From positions 1,426,001 through 1,490,000 of the forward strand of contig JACKHC010000001.1 in assembly GCA_020639235.1 (NCBI GenBank): a DNA stretch of 64,000 nucleotides, read 5' to 3'. This document shows, one piece after another, positions 34,661 through 44,500 of the stretch. The notes beneath the pieces were generated by a model. It had not been told where the DNA came from, ran no database searches, and saw nothing but the letters and a program-made list of their open reading frames with translations. The DNA comes from Phycisphaeraceae bacterium. GTDB taxonomy: Bacteria > Planctomycetota > Phycisphaerae > Phycisphaerales > UBA1924. Numbering within the stretch: the first letter of the stretch is position 1; every line of letters begins with the position of its first letter. The position numbers and the translations under genes were made by a program.

Positions 34661-35932
34661 ATGCTTCATCGAATCGCGACACGGACGCTCGTTCCGGCCG
34701 CCGTTCTTGCGTCCGCCGGATTGGCCCAGGCCGCCACAACATCCACCGATGGGGTGCGCGCCATCGTCGCCGAGATGCTCGCCGACGCCGACACGCGGTC
34801 CAGCTTCCTCCAGTCCGGCGGCAACGCCGGCCACGACGGAAAGCACTTCTTCCTCTCCGACGCCTCCGACTCCTTCCACCTCGAGATCGACGGCCAGATT
34901 CAGTTCCGCTACCTCGCAACATTCGTTGATGACGACCCCGTCGTGAACCCCGACGACCTCGAGTCCGGGTTCACAACCAACCGCACTGAGCTCGGATTCT
35001 CCGGCCATGTGTTCGACAAGGAGTTCGTCTACCGCGTATCCGGCGAGTTCATGAACTCCGGTGGCGGATTCAATCTCGAAGACGCCTATGTCGGCCATGT
35101 CTTCGACAACGGGCTGCTCCTCGTCTGGGGCCAGCTCCGGATGCCCGTGCTCTGGGAAGATGTCATGAACGACAAGTACGCCCAGGCCGTCGACATGTCC
35201 GTCGTCAACGCCGTCTTCCGTCAGGACCGCTCGCAGGGAATCTGGGTCCACTACTCAGCCGATGATTGGCGCGGCTGGTTCGGATTCTCCGACGGCATCC
35301 GCTCCGAAGACACCGACCTCTTCGGCGACGGCTCGGACTGGGCGCTCACGCTCCGCGGCGAGTTCAAGTTCGCCGGCGATTGGTCGCAGTTCGATGACTT
35401 CACCTCGCCCCCCGGCTCGAACTGGGGCGTCAAGCTCGGCCTCGCCACCCACTGGCAGGACGGCCCCGAGAACAGCGCCATCTTCCCCGACACAACGCTC
35501 GGCGCTTACACCGCCGATCTCATGCTCGAGGGCGACGGCTGGAACTTCTTCGTCGCGGGCGTCGGCCTCCACACCGATCCCGACGGCGGCGACTCCTTCA
35601 ACGACTGGGGCGTCGTCGCGCAGGGCGGCGTCTACATCCCCGACACCGACTGGGAAGTCTTCGCCCGCTATGACGCCGTCATCCCCGATAGCGATCGCGT
35701 CGGCGATGACACCTTCAACACCCTCACCGCCGGCGTCAACTACTACATGCACGGCCACGCCGCCAAGTTCACCGCCGATATCCAGTGGTTCTTCGACGAC
35801 ACCGTCGGCAACGACCTCGTCTCGAGCGTCGCCACCGGCGCGGGCGGTTCCTACGGCAACCGCATCGGTCTGCTCCCGACCGCCGAAGAAGACGAGATCG
35901 CCATCCGTCTCCAGTTCCAGCTCCTCTTCTGA
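34661..35932 (+). CDS. Outer-membrane porin, phosphate-selective OprP/OprO-like
   Basis: 423 residues. The start at 34661 has AGGAG nine bases upstream and gives a clean signal peptide MLHRIATRTLVPAAVLASAG ending LAQAA. The mature part is rich in alternating aromatic and polar strands (FHLEIDGQIQFRYLATF, NRTELGFSGHVFDKEFVYRVSGEF) and ends with QFQLLF, whose terminal Phe is the usual barrel-insertion signal. The layout follows OprO/OprP-type porins. It presumably forms an outer-membrane channel. The anion preference is family inference only. Confidence 0.85.
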   Translation: MLHRIATRTLVPAAVLASAGLAQAATTSTDGVRAIVAEMLADADTRSSFLQSGGNAGHDGKHFFLSDASDSFHLEIDGQIQFRYLATFVDDDPVVNPDDLESGFTTNRTELGFSGHVFDKEFVYRVSGEFMNSGGGFNLEDAYVGHVFDNGLLLVWGQLRMPVLWEDVMNDKYAQAVDMSVVNAVFRQDRSQGIWVHYSADDWRGWFGFSDGIRSEDTDLFGDGSDWALTLRGEFKFAGDWSQFDDFTSPPGSNWGVKLGLATHWQDGPENSAIFPDTTLGAYTADLMLEGDGWNFFVAGVGLHTDPDGGDSFNDWGVVAQGGVYIPDTDWEVFARYDAVIPDSDRVGDDTFNTLTAGVNYYMHGHAAKFTADIQWFFDDTVGNDLVSSVATGAGGSYGNRIGLLPTAEEDEIAIRLQFQLLF

Positions 35933-35990
35933 GGTTCGGCGTACTTACTAGTTAGGGGTTCCTTGCACCCGAAGTGAGTGTTCCGGTGCA

Positions 35991-36034
35991 GCGGGCCCGT
36001 GGAGTTCCACGCTCCGCGGGCCCGCGCCCATTTT
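35991..36034 (+). terminator. Intrinsic terminator after the porin
   Basis: A 14-base stem (35991-36004 with 36012-36025, one G-T wobble) and seven-base loop are followed by ATTTTG. It lies between the convergent porin and oxyR-like genes and can serve the porin transcript. Confidence 0.8.
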
Positions 36035-36037
36035 GAC

Positions 36038-36931
36038 TCAGCCCAACTCCGCCTCCAGATGCGATCGCAGCCCGTCAATGAACGCAGAAGCCAATCGCCC
36101 GATCGATCGGCCCTTCCGCATCGCGACCGCGATCTCGCGCGTCGGCCCGCCCCGATTGAACGGCAGATAGCGCCGACCCTTGCTCCCGTCACGCCTGGAA
36201 ACAAGCTCCGGAACGATCGAAACTCCAAGCCCCATCCGGACAAACTCCAGCAGCGTCCCGATCTGCGTCATCCGACACGACACGATCCCCGCGACACGAC
36301 GGGACGAGCAGAACTCCGAAATCTGCCGACCCAGGCAGTGCATCTCGTGCAGCGTCACCGCCGCCTCCGTCCGCAGGTCCGCCAGCGAGATCACGCCCGC
36401 ATCGCACAGCGGGCTCTTCGAAGACGCGACAACAACCAGCCGCTCCCGCGCAACCACCCGCATCTCGATCAGCGGATGATCCACAGGCGTGCTCATCACA
36501 CCGATGTCGAGCGTCCCGTCCGCGATGCGCTCAATCAGGCGCTCGGTCAGGTCCTCGCGAATATCCAGCTCGCACCCCGGATACGCCCGCCGGAGCCCCG
36601 CGATCGCCCCGGGCAACATGTACGGCGCCATCGTCGGAATTGCGCCGATCGAGAGGCGCCCGCCACCCCCCTCGACCTCCGCAATCAACTCCGACTCGAT
36701 CCCCCGCATCCGCTCCAGAACATCCAGCGCCCGCGGCAACAACGCACTACCCGACTCTGTCAGCGACACACCACGCCCGAGCCGATCAAACAGCGACACG
36801 CCAAGACGCTCTTCGAGCCGCCGAATCTGCTGACTGATCGTCGGCTGGGCAACACCCAACCGCACCGCGGCGCGACTGATCGATCCCGCCTCCGCCACGC
36901 CGACGAAATACCGCAGCTGCTGAATATCCAT
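36038..36931 (-). CDS. oxyR: LysR-type peroxide sensor OxyR
   Basis: 297 residues. The N-terminal LysR helix-turn-helix (MDIQQLRYFVGVAEAGSISR and RLGVAQPTISQQIRRLEERLGV) is followed by the effector domain. The sensor segment reads HCLGRQISEFC, with Cys199 and Cys208. Spacing and numbering coincide with the disulfide pair of the E. coli protein. An extra Cys lies in IVSCRM. Start at 36931 is ATG; the alternative TTG at 36937 is less likely. No Shine-Dalgarno is visible, but TAGACT lies six bases before the ATG. Divergence from catalase and the operator at 36930-36966 support the assignment. Confidence 0.93.
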   Translation of the reverse strand: MDIQQLRYFVGVAEAGSISRAAVRLGVAQPTISQQIRRLEERLGVSLFDRLGRGVSLTESGSALLPRALDVLERMRGIESELIAEVEGGGGRLSIGAIPTMAPYMLPGAIAGLRRAYPGCELDIREDLTERLIERIADGTLDIGVMSTPVDHPLIEMRVVARERLVVVASSKSPLCDAGVISLADLRTEAAVTLHEMHCLGRQISEFCSSRRVAGIVSCRMTQIGTLLEFVRMGLGVSIVPELVSRRDGSKGRRYLPFNRGGPTREIAVAMRKGRSIGRLASAFIDGLRSHLEAELG

Positions 36932-36966
36932 AGGCAAAGTCTATGGAAACTATCGATCATATGCCA
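36930..36966. promoter_or_regulatory. OxyR binding site over the oxyR start codon
   Basis: ATAG-N7-CTAT-N7-ATCG-N7-GCCA follows the spacing of the OxyR consensus of four ATAG/CTAT elements; the first two are perfect (CCATAG-N7-CTATGG) and the last two degenerate. It overlaps the oxyR start and lies about 110 bases before catalase, so one site could serve both. Confidence 0.7.
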
Positions 36967-37075
36967 TTGCTGCCTATGTCTCGCGCCCGTACCCTGAATG
37001 CCCGGCGGAATGAGGACCACGATTGTCCCGCTCGCCGTTTCCTTCGAGCCCCAACTCCAATCCAGGAGACGACCC

Positions 37076-38575
37076 ATGACAAACAAGCAACCCGGCAAAT
37101 GCCCCGTCCTCACAACCGCCGACGGTGCCCCCATCGCACGCCAGCACGCCCTCACCGCCGGACCCCGCGGCCCCGTGCTCATGCAGGATGTCGCGCTCCT
37201 CGAACAGATGCAGCACTTCAACCGCGAACGAATCCCCGAGCGCGTCGTCCACGCCAAGGGCTCCGGCGCCTACGGCACCTTCACCGTCACCCACGACATC
37301 ACCAAATACACCAAGGCCGCAATCTTCTCCAAGGTCGGCAAGCAGACCGAGTGCTTCCTCCGCTTCTCAACCGTCGCCGGTGAACGCGGCGCCGCCGACG
37401 CCGAACGCGATGTCCGCGGCTTCGCCATCAAGTTCTACACCGACGAGGGCAACTGGGACCTCGTCGGCAACAACACACCCGTCTTCTTCGTCCGCGACCC
37501 GTACAAGTTCGCGAACTTCATCCACACGCAGAAGCGAGACCCCAAGACCAACACCCGCTGTATGGACATGCAGTGGGACTTCTGGTCCCAGTGCCCCGAG
37601 TCGCTCCACCAGATCACCATCCTCTTCTCCGACAGAGGCATCCCCGCCTCCTACCGAAACCTCCACGGCTACGGCAGCCACACCTACTCCTTCATCAACG
37701 CCCAGGGCGAGCGCGTCTGGTGCAAGTTCCACTTCAAGACCAACCAGGGAATCAAGAACTGGATGGACGAAGACGCCGAAAAAATCATCGGCGCAGACCG
37801 CGAGAGCCACCAGCGCGACCTCTTCGACGCCATCGAGCGCAAGGACTTCCCCTCATGGAAACTCCGCGTTCAGGTCATGACCCAGGAGCAGGCCGACCAG
37901 TTCCGCTGGAATCCATTCGACCTCACCAAAGTCTGGCCCCACGCAGAGTTCCCGCTCATCGATGTCGGCACGCTCGAGCTCAACCGCAACCCGCAGAACT
38001 ACCACGCCGAGGTCGAACAGGCCGCCTTCAAGCCCTCCGCCCTCGTCCCCGGCATCGGTCCAAGCCCGGACAAAATGCTCCAGGCGCGACTCATGTCCTA
38101 CGCCGATACGCATCTCCACCGCCTCGGCGTCAACCACCACCAGATCCCCGTCAACAAGCCCCGCTGCCCCGTCATGCACTACATGCGCGACGGCCAGGCC
38201 GCCACCGCCGAAACCTATCAGTCCGCGCCCAACTACTGGCCCAACACCCGCGCCGGCACGCCCATGCCCGACGAGTCCCAGCTCGACCCCGCATGGAACC
38301 TCGGCGCCGCCGTCGTCGATCGATACGACTCGACGCAGGATCACGACGACTTCACACAGGCCGGCGATCTCTTCCGCATGTTCGACGACGCCCACCGCGA
38401 CCGACTCGCATCGCGCATCGCCGGAGCGCTCGGACAGGCCCGACAGGAAGTGCAGATGCGCCAACTCTGCCACTTCTTCCGCGCCGAGGAGGACTACGGC
38501 CGCCGCGTCGCCAGGCATCTCAAGATCGACTCCGCCGCGATCGAAGAAGCGATCTCCGCAACGCGATCCACTTGA
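37076..38575 (+). CDS. katA: Monofunctional haem catalase
   Basis: 499 residues, small-subunit clade. The distal histidine is His59 in RVVHAKGSGAYG, and the catalytic Asn lies in DLVGNNTPVFFVRDPYKF. The proximal haem tyrosine lies in RLMSYADTHLHRLGVNH. It disproportionates hydrogen peroxide. The ATG at 37076 has CAGGAGA eight bases upstream. It is divergent from oxyR, which explains its probable induction by peroxide. Confidence 0.96.
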   Translation: MTNKQPGKCPVLTTADGAPIARQHALTAGPRGPVLMQDVALLEQMQHFNRERIPERVVHAKGSGAYGTFTVTHDITKYTKAAIFSKVGKQTECFLRFSTVAGERGAADAERDVRGFAIKFYTDEGNWDLVGNNTPVFFVRDPYKFANFIHTQKRDPKTNTRCMDMQWDFWSQCPESLHQITILFSDRGIPASYRNLHGYGSHTYSFINAQGERVWCKFHFKTNQGIKNWMDEDAEKIIGADRESHQRDLFDAIERKDFPSWKLRVQVMTQEQADQFRWNPFDLTKVWPHAEFPLIDVGTLELNRNPQNYHAEVEQAAFKPSALVPGIGPSPDKMLQARLMSYADTHLHRLGVNHHQIPVNKPRCPVMHYMRDGQAATAETYQSAPNYWPNTRAGTPMPDESQLDPAWNLGAAVVDRYDSTQDHDDFTQAGDLFRMFDDAHRDRLASRIAGALGQARQEVQMRQLCHFFRAEEDYGRRVARHLKIDSAAIEEAISATRST

Positions 38576-38668
38576 GTCAAACCAAAAACGCGCATGGACG
38601 CACGCCGACGGCGCACGACGATCGGCGTGTTTTTTCATTGAAATTGAAAACGGCGCTTGCATAGCGGG

Positions 38669-38674
38669 TACCAT
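38669..38674 (+). promoter_or_regulatory. TACCAT -10 box, six bases before the GNAT-hydrolase start
   Basis: TACCAT then six bases and ATG at 38681, with no Shine-Dalgarno sequence. TTGAAA at 38644-38649 could be a -35 element, with a long spacer of 19. Confidence 0.45.
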
Positions 38675-38680
38675 GCATCC

Positions 38681-40276
38681 ATGCCGCACAATCGATCAAG
38701 CCGCCTCCCCAATCCCGTCGAACCCATCGATCTCGCCGAGTTCGAAACCAAACTCACCGTCCGCAATGTCCGCGTCGAGGATATCCCCGCGATCATCGAC
38801 ATCCAGAAGGCATGCTTCCCCGGCATGGCCACCTGGGATCCCGAACAACTCAAGAGCCAGCTCCGAATCTTCCCCGAGGGCCAGTTCTGCATCGAATACG
38901 AGGGCGAGATCGTCGCTTCCGCAAGTTCGCTCATCGTCGACTTCGAAGAGCACGAAGACTGGCACAACTGGAAAGCCGTCTCCGACGCCGGATACATCCG
39001 CAATCACGATGCGCTCGGCGACACGCTCTACGGCATCGAGATCATGGTCCACCCCGAGTTCCGCGGCCACAAACTCTCGCGCCGCCTCTACGAGGCCCGC
39101 AAGCAACTCGCACGCGCGCGCAATATCCGCCGAATCATCATCGCCGGCCGAATCCCCGGCTACCACACATACGCGGGCGAACTCTCCGCTTCCGAATACG
39201 CAGACCGCGTCGTCGCCAAGAACCTTTTCGACCCCGTCCTCACGGTCCAGATCTCAAACGGCTTCGCGCTCCGCGGCCTCATCCCCGATTACCTCCCCTC
39301 CGACAAACAGTCGATGGGCTACGCCACCCACCTCGAATGGACCAACCTCGACTTCGTCCCCGATCCCAACCAGCGCTTCCAGGCCGTCACCCGAGTCCGC
39401 CTCTGCCTCGTCCAGTACATGATGCGCCGCGTCGCCTCCTTCGAGGAGTTCGAGAAGCAGTGCGAGTTCATCGTCGATGTCGGCTCCGACTACAAGTCGG
39501 ACTTCGTCGTCTTCCCCGAACTCTTCACCACGCAACTCCTCTCACTCATTCCATCGGGCAGGCCGTCCGACGCCGCGCGCAAACTCGCCGAGTTCACGCC
39601 CCAATACCTCGAACTCTTCAACGATCTCGCCGTGCGCTACAACGTCAACATCGTCGGCGGATCGCAGTTCGCCATCGAAGGCGAGAATCTCTACAACATC
39701 TCCTACCTCTTCCGCCGCGACGGGACCATCGACAAGCAGTACAAGATCCACATCACCCCCAACGAAGCACGCTGGTGGGGCGTCTCGCCCGGCAACAAGG
39801 TCCAGGTCTTCGATACCGACCGCGGCAAGATCGCCATCCTCATCTGCTACGACTCCGAGTTCCCCGAACTCGCCCGAATCGCCGCCGCCAAGGGCGCCAA
39901 GATTCTCTTCGTCCCCTACAACACCGACGAGCGCTACGGCTACCTCCGCGTCCGCCACTGTTCGCAGGCCCGCGCCATCGAGAACCAGATGTATGTCGCC
40001 ATCGCCGGGTGCGCCGGCATGATGCCCTTCGTCGACAACGCCGACATGCACTACGCCCAGTGCGCCGTCCTCACACCATCCGACTTCCCCTTCGCCCGCG
40101 ACGCCGTCGCCTCCGAGAGCATGCCCAACATCGAGACCGTCGTCGTCCATGATGTCGACCTCGAACTCCTCCGCCGCAACCGCTCCGACGGCACCGTCCG
40201 CCCGTGGACCGATCGCCGCAAGGACCTCTACACCGTCAAGTACACAGACCCCGACGAAGGCACACAGGAAATCTGA
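38681..40276 (+). CDS. GNAT acetyltransferase fused to a carbon-nitrogen hydrolase
   Basis: 531 residues. Residues about 25-220 form a GNAT domain (YGIEIMVHPEFRGHKLSRRLYEA contains the acetyl-CoA loop). Residues about 235-515 form a nitrilase-superfamily domain with the complete Glu-Lys-Cys triad: Glu280 in VVFPELFT, Lys355 in QYKIHITP and Cys389 in ILICYDSEF. The hydrolase part probably releases ammonia or cleaves an amide of an amine that the GNAT part acts on. The fused architecture is known in several bacterial phyla, but the substrate is not established. It starts at ATG 38681; the upstream in-frame codon at 38657 is TTG. The AmpG-like transporter gene begins six bases after it. Confidence 0.9.
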   Translation: MPHNRSSRLPNPVEPIDLAEFETKLTVRNVRVEDIPAIIDIQKACFPGMATWDPEQLKSQLRIFPEGQFCIEYEGEIVASASSLIVDFEEHEDWHNWKAVSDAGYIRNHDALGDTLYGIEIMVHPEFRGHKLSRRLYEARKQLARARNIRRIIIAGRIPGYHTYAGELSASEYADRVVAKNLFDPVLTVQISNGFALRGLIPDYLPSDKQSMGYATHLEWTNLDFVPDPNQRFQAVTRVRLCLVQYMMRRVASFEEFEKQCEFIVDVGSDYKSDFVVFPELFTTQLLSLIPSGRPSDAARKLAEFTPQYLELFNDLAVRYNVNIVGGSQFAIEGENLYNISYLFRRDGTIDKQYKIHITPNEARWWGVSPGNKVQVFDTDRGKIAILICYDSEFPELARIAAAKGAKILFVPYNTDERYGYLRVRHCSQARAIENQMYVAIAGCAGMMPFVDNADMHYAQCAVLTPSDFPFARDAVASESMPNIETVVVHDVDLELLRRNRSDGTVRPWTDRRKDLYTVKYTDPDEGTQEI

Positions 40277-40282
40277 CGCCGC

Positions 40283-41503
40283 GTGCACGCTCACGCGACA
40301 CAACCAACAATCGCCCAGCGCGCCTTCTTCGCGCTGCTGTACCTGAGCGAGGGCGCACCCATCGGTTACATCTGGTGGGCCATGCCCACGCGCCTCCGCG
40401 CCGCCGGCATGCCCGTCGAGCAGGTCGCCGCGCTCACCTCGCTCCTCACACTCCCCTGGGCGCTCAAGTTCCTCTGGGCGCCCGCCGTCGACCGCCTCCG
40501 CAACAAGCGCTGGGGCTACCGCGCATGGATCACCCTCGCGCAGGTCCTCATGGGGCTCACGCTCCTACCCCTCGCGCTGCTCCCGCTCTCCGAGATCACC
40601 GGAATCGTCACGCTCCTGCTCATCTCCCACGCCGTCGCCGCCGCCACGCAGGATGTCTCCATCGATGCGCTCGCCATCGCCACCATCCCCGACGACGCCT
40701 TCGGCCGCGTCACCGGGTGGATGCAGGCCGGCATGCTCGTCGGTCGCGCCACCTTCGGCGGCCTCGCGCTCACCGCCGAACAGTGGATCGGCGCTCATGC
40801 CGTCGTCCTCATCCTCATCGGGTGCATCTGGTGCACCCTCGCCGTCGTCTGGCACTTCCCGCTCGATCACATCAAAGCCAACGCCCGACCCGACTCAGAC
40901 CGCACATTCGCCGAATCGCTCATCGCAGTCCTTTCGCGCCGCGCCACTTGGATCGGCCTCGCCATCGCCCTCCTCGCCGGCGCCGGATTCGAAGCAGTGG
41001 GGGGCCTCATGGGGCCGTTCCTACACGACCGAGGCCTCGACAAAGAAACCGTTGGTCTCTTCTTCGCGTTCCCAGTCGTCCTCTGCATGATCGTCGGCAG
41101 TCTCATCGGAGGATGGGCCGCCGATCGCTGGGGCCACAAGGCGCTCGTTCAGTCCTCGATCCTCGCCATCGCGCTCGCCATCGCCGTCCTCGTCGCCGCG
41201 GACCTCAACACCACCGGCATCGCACTCATGGCCGCCGCCGCCCCCATCTACCTCGCGCTCGGATCGCTGACCGCATCCTCATATGCACTCTTCATGGACC
41301 TCACCGATCCCGCCATCGGCGGCACCCAGTTCTCCGCTTTCATGGGCGCCACCAACCTCTGCGAGGTCTGGTCCATCGCCCTCGCCGGCGCGATCGTCTC
41401 GAAGACCGACTATCCCATCGCATTCGGCTGTGCCGCAGCGATCTCCCTGATCGCCCTCCCCCTGGTCCCGTTCGCAAGGCGAGCCCATACACTTCCCAAA
41501 TGA
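40283..41503 (+). CDS. Major facilitator transporter, AmpG-like
   Basis: 406 residues with about twelve membrane helices. It begins with GTG at 40283. FFALLYLSEGAPIGYIWWAMPTRLRAAGM and LPWALKFLWAPAVDRLRNKRWGYRAW match the AmpG/SLC33 group, whose members import anhydromuropeptides or transport acetyl-CoA. The substrate is unknown. The frame is firmly set by the ATGA overlap with the next gene (41500-41503) and the six-base gap to the fusion protein before it. Confidence 0.88.
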   Translation: MHAHATQPTIAQRAFFALLYLSEGAPIGYIWWAMPTRLRAAGMPVEQVAALTSLLTLPWALKFLWAPAVDRLRNKRWGYRAWITLAQVLMGLTLLPLALLPLSEITGIVTLLLISHAVAAATQDVSIDALAIATIPDDAFGRVTGWMQAGMLVGRATFGGLALTAEQWIGAHAVVLILIGCIWCTLAVVWHFPLDHIKANARPDSDRTFAESLIAVLSRRATWIGLAIALLAGAGFEAVGGLMGPFLHDRGLDKETVGLFFAFPVVLCMIVGSLIGGWAADRWGHKALVQSSILAIALAIAVLVAADLNTTGIALMAAAAPIYLALGSLTASSYALFMDLTDPAIGGTQFSAFMGATNLCEVWSIALAGAIVSKTDYPIAFGCAAAISLIALPLVPFARRAHTLPK

Positions 41504-44500
41504 CCGACCACGATCCGACCGCGCCCGCGATCAAACTCAACGAGCAACAACAACGCGCCGTCGATCACGCCGACGGCCCCCTCATGGTCCTCGCCGGCCC
41601 AGGCACCGGCAAAACCCGCGTCATCATCGAACGCATCGCCAACCTCATCGAGCAGCGCAACGCCGATCCCGCGACCATCCTCGCCGTCACCTTCACCGTC
41701 AAAGCCACCGAGCAGATGCGCACCAAACTCGCCGAGCGCCTCGCGCACAACGCCCGCGCCGCCGACAAGGTCCGCATCCGCACCTTCCACGGCTTCGGCC
41801 GCGAAATGCTCCAGCGCTTCGCCGACTACCTCAACCTCCCCACGAACCCCACGATCATCGACTCCGCGCAGCGCCGCCGGCTCCTCCGCGCCATCGTCGC
41901 CGAGCACAACCTCTATGCGCACACCGCCGCCGAGGGGCTCAGCGCCGCCGTCGATCGCGCCATCAGGTTCACCGAGAAGTGCCGCCAGTCCGCCAAGTTC
42001 CCCGATGATGCGCTCGCCTACGCACAGCACTGGCGCCGGCGCCACGAAGCAAGACGCGACTGGCCCAATGACGACGCCCGCACCGCCGACGCCGCGCTCT
42101 TCCGCCACTTCGAGTCCGGCGCCAGAGCATTCGCCGAGTACGAACATCGCTGCCTCAAGCGCGGCTGGATCACGCTCGACGACTTCATCGCCCACCCCAT
42201 CACACTGCTCCGAGACCACGCCGAAGTCGCCGCCATCGTCCGCACCGAGACCCGCCACATCGTCGTCGACGAGTTCCAGGATGTGAATCCCGCGCAGATC
42301 GAACTCCTCCGCCTCCTCGCGCCGCCCGACCGCAACCCCGACCTCTGCGTCGTGGGCGACGACGATCAGGCCATCTACCAGTTCCGCGGCTCTGACCCCC
42401 GCTCCATGGCCCACTTCAAGACCATTTGGCCCAACCACAAGACCGAAAAGCTCGAGGTCAACTACCGCTCACGCAAAGCCATCATCGATGTCGCCAACGA
42501 TGTCATCGCACCCGCCGACCGAGTCGACCCCGACAAGCAATCGAAACTCCCCGAAAAACCCCATCCCGACGGCGGCTCCGTCGAATGCATCCTCACCGAC
42601 AACGAAGTCCCCAACGGCGCAGCCATCGCCGCCATGATCCTCATCGACCGCCAGCAGACCGAGCGCGACTTCAGCGCCTACGCCGTCCTCACACGCGGCC
42701 ACAGCGACGCCGACAACATCACCGCCGACCTCCGCGCCCAAGGGCTCCCCGTCAACCGCCGCGAGAAACGCACACCCCTGCAAGATCCGGCCGTGCAGGA
42801 CCTCCTCTCGTGGGCGCGCCTCCTCTCAGACGAACAATCCACCTCCGACGCGCATCGCCTCCTCGCACGCCCACCCTTCAACGTCCCCCTCACACGCGTC
42901 TCGGAACTGTCCCGCGAGTTCGCAGCCGCACGCAAGCGGGACAACCCGCCTCCCTCCTTCATCCAACACCTCCGCCAGACCGCGCACCCAACCGACACGA
43001 CAACCTCATTCCTGTCTCTCTACGACGACCTGCTCAAAGTCGCAGCCGCGCACGACGCCGCCCACACCGTCGAGCAGATCGTCCACCGCGCCATCGCCCA
43101 CGCCGAAGCGCTAGACGACCGCGACCGCGCCGGCCGCGTCACCAATCTCGTCGCCGTCATCCGCTTCGCCCGCCGCATCCAGCCATTCCTCGATCCGCCC
43201 GCGGGTCTCGCCGAGTTCCTCGCCTATCACGCCGACCTCGACCCCAAGGACCAGGACTTCGCCGACACCACCGCCCGCGTCGATGCCAACGACCCCGACC
43301 CCGAGCAGGACGAAGCCGTCAGCGCCATCACCGTCATCACCGCGCACGCCGCCAAGGGGCTCGAGTTCGACACCGTCTTCGTCGCCCGCTGCCAACCACA
43401 GTTCGGCTTCCCGAACACCAGGGGCAACAACGAAGACTCGCCCCTCCCCGCCGAGTTCTCGGGGATCAACCCGCTCGGCCAGGACGAAGAAGAACGCCGC
43501 CTATTCTACGTCGCCTGCACCCGCGCCCAGCGCCGGCTCGTGCTCCTCACGAAACCGACAAAGGCACGGAGCCAGGCGAAACTCCACTTCATGCGCGAGC
43601 TGCGCGAGAACGACGCACTCAATCTCACCGAGGTCTCCGAGCAGGACTGGATCTCCCGCGCGCCCCTCGCCGACGCCGACCCCCTCGACGAGCAACTCTC
43701 GGCCACCGGCGATCACACGCCAACCGCCCGCGACGCCATCCTCCGCGCCGAGTTCACCCGCGCACGCCAGTCCGCGTTCGCGGCCCTCCACGAAACCGAA
43801 CGCAACACCACCGGCGCCGTCCCGCCCGCCGCCCACGCCCGCTTGCTGGACGCCGCCGCCACCATCGCCGCCCTCTCCCACCTCCGCGCCCACGACAACA
43901 CGCCGCCCGATCTCAGCGCCCTCTCGCCCGATGCACGCCAACACATCCACGCCGTCGCCGATCGCATCGCCCGCGACCAAGGCCCCGTCTGGCCCCGCCT
44001 CCCAGCGCCCCTCGCCCTCTCCTATTCCAAACTCACCGACTACCTCGCCTGCCCGCGCTGCTTCCTCGTCAAGTACGTCCTCAACCTCGACGAGCCCAAA
44101 ACCCCCGAACTCTCCGTCGGCCAGATCGTCCATGTCGCGCTCGAACGCTTCTTCAAGGAATACCAACTCGCCGACGCCGAAGGAGCGCCACTCCCCACCC
44201 GCGACCGCCTCCTCCACCTCTGTGCGCACGCCTTCCAGGCCGAGACCCGCGCCGAAGCGTCGATTTCCGACGCCGAGTCAGCCGCGCGACTGAGCGAGAT
44301 CAACGCCCTCGCGCTCAACGCGCTCGAGCACCTCCACGACAACGCCAACATCCTCCACATCGAGGCGTCCGTGAGACTCCCCTACAAGCACAACAGCAAG
44401 ACCCACACCATCACAGCCAAACTCGACCGCGTCGACCAACTCGCCTCCGGCGCCTTCCGAATCGTCGATTACAAAACCGGCCAATCCTCCCAGCGCCTCC

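Noticed and set aside
40204..41499. N-terminal extension of the UvrD-type helicase reading through the transporter gene
   Set aside because: The extension is an Arg/His-rich out-of-frame read of the AmpG-like gene. The ATGA overlap at 41500 and the helicase Q motif right after it define the real start.
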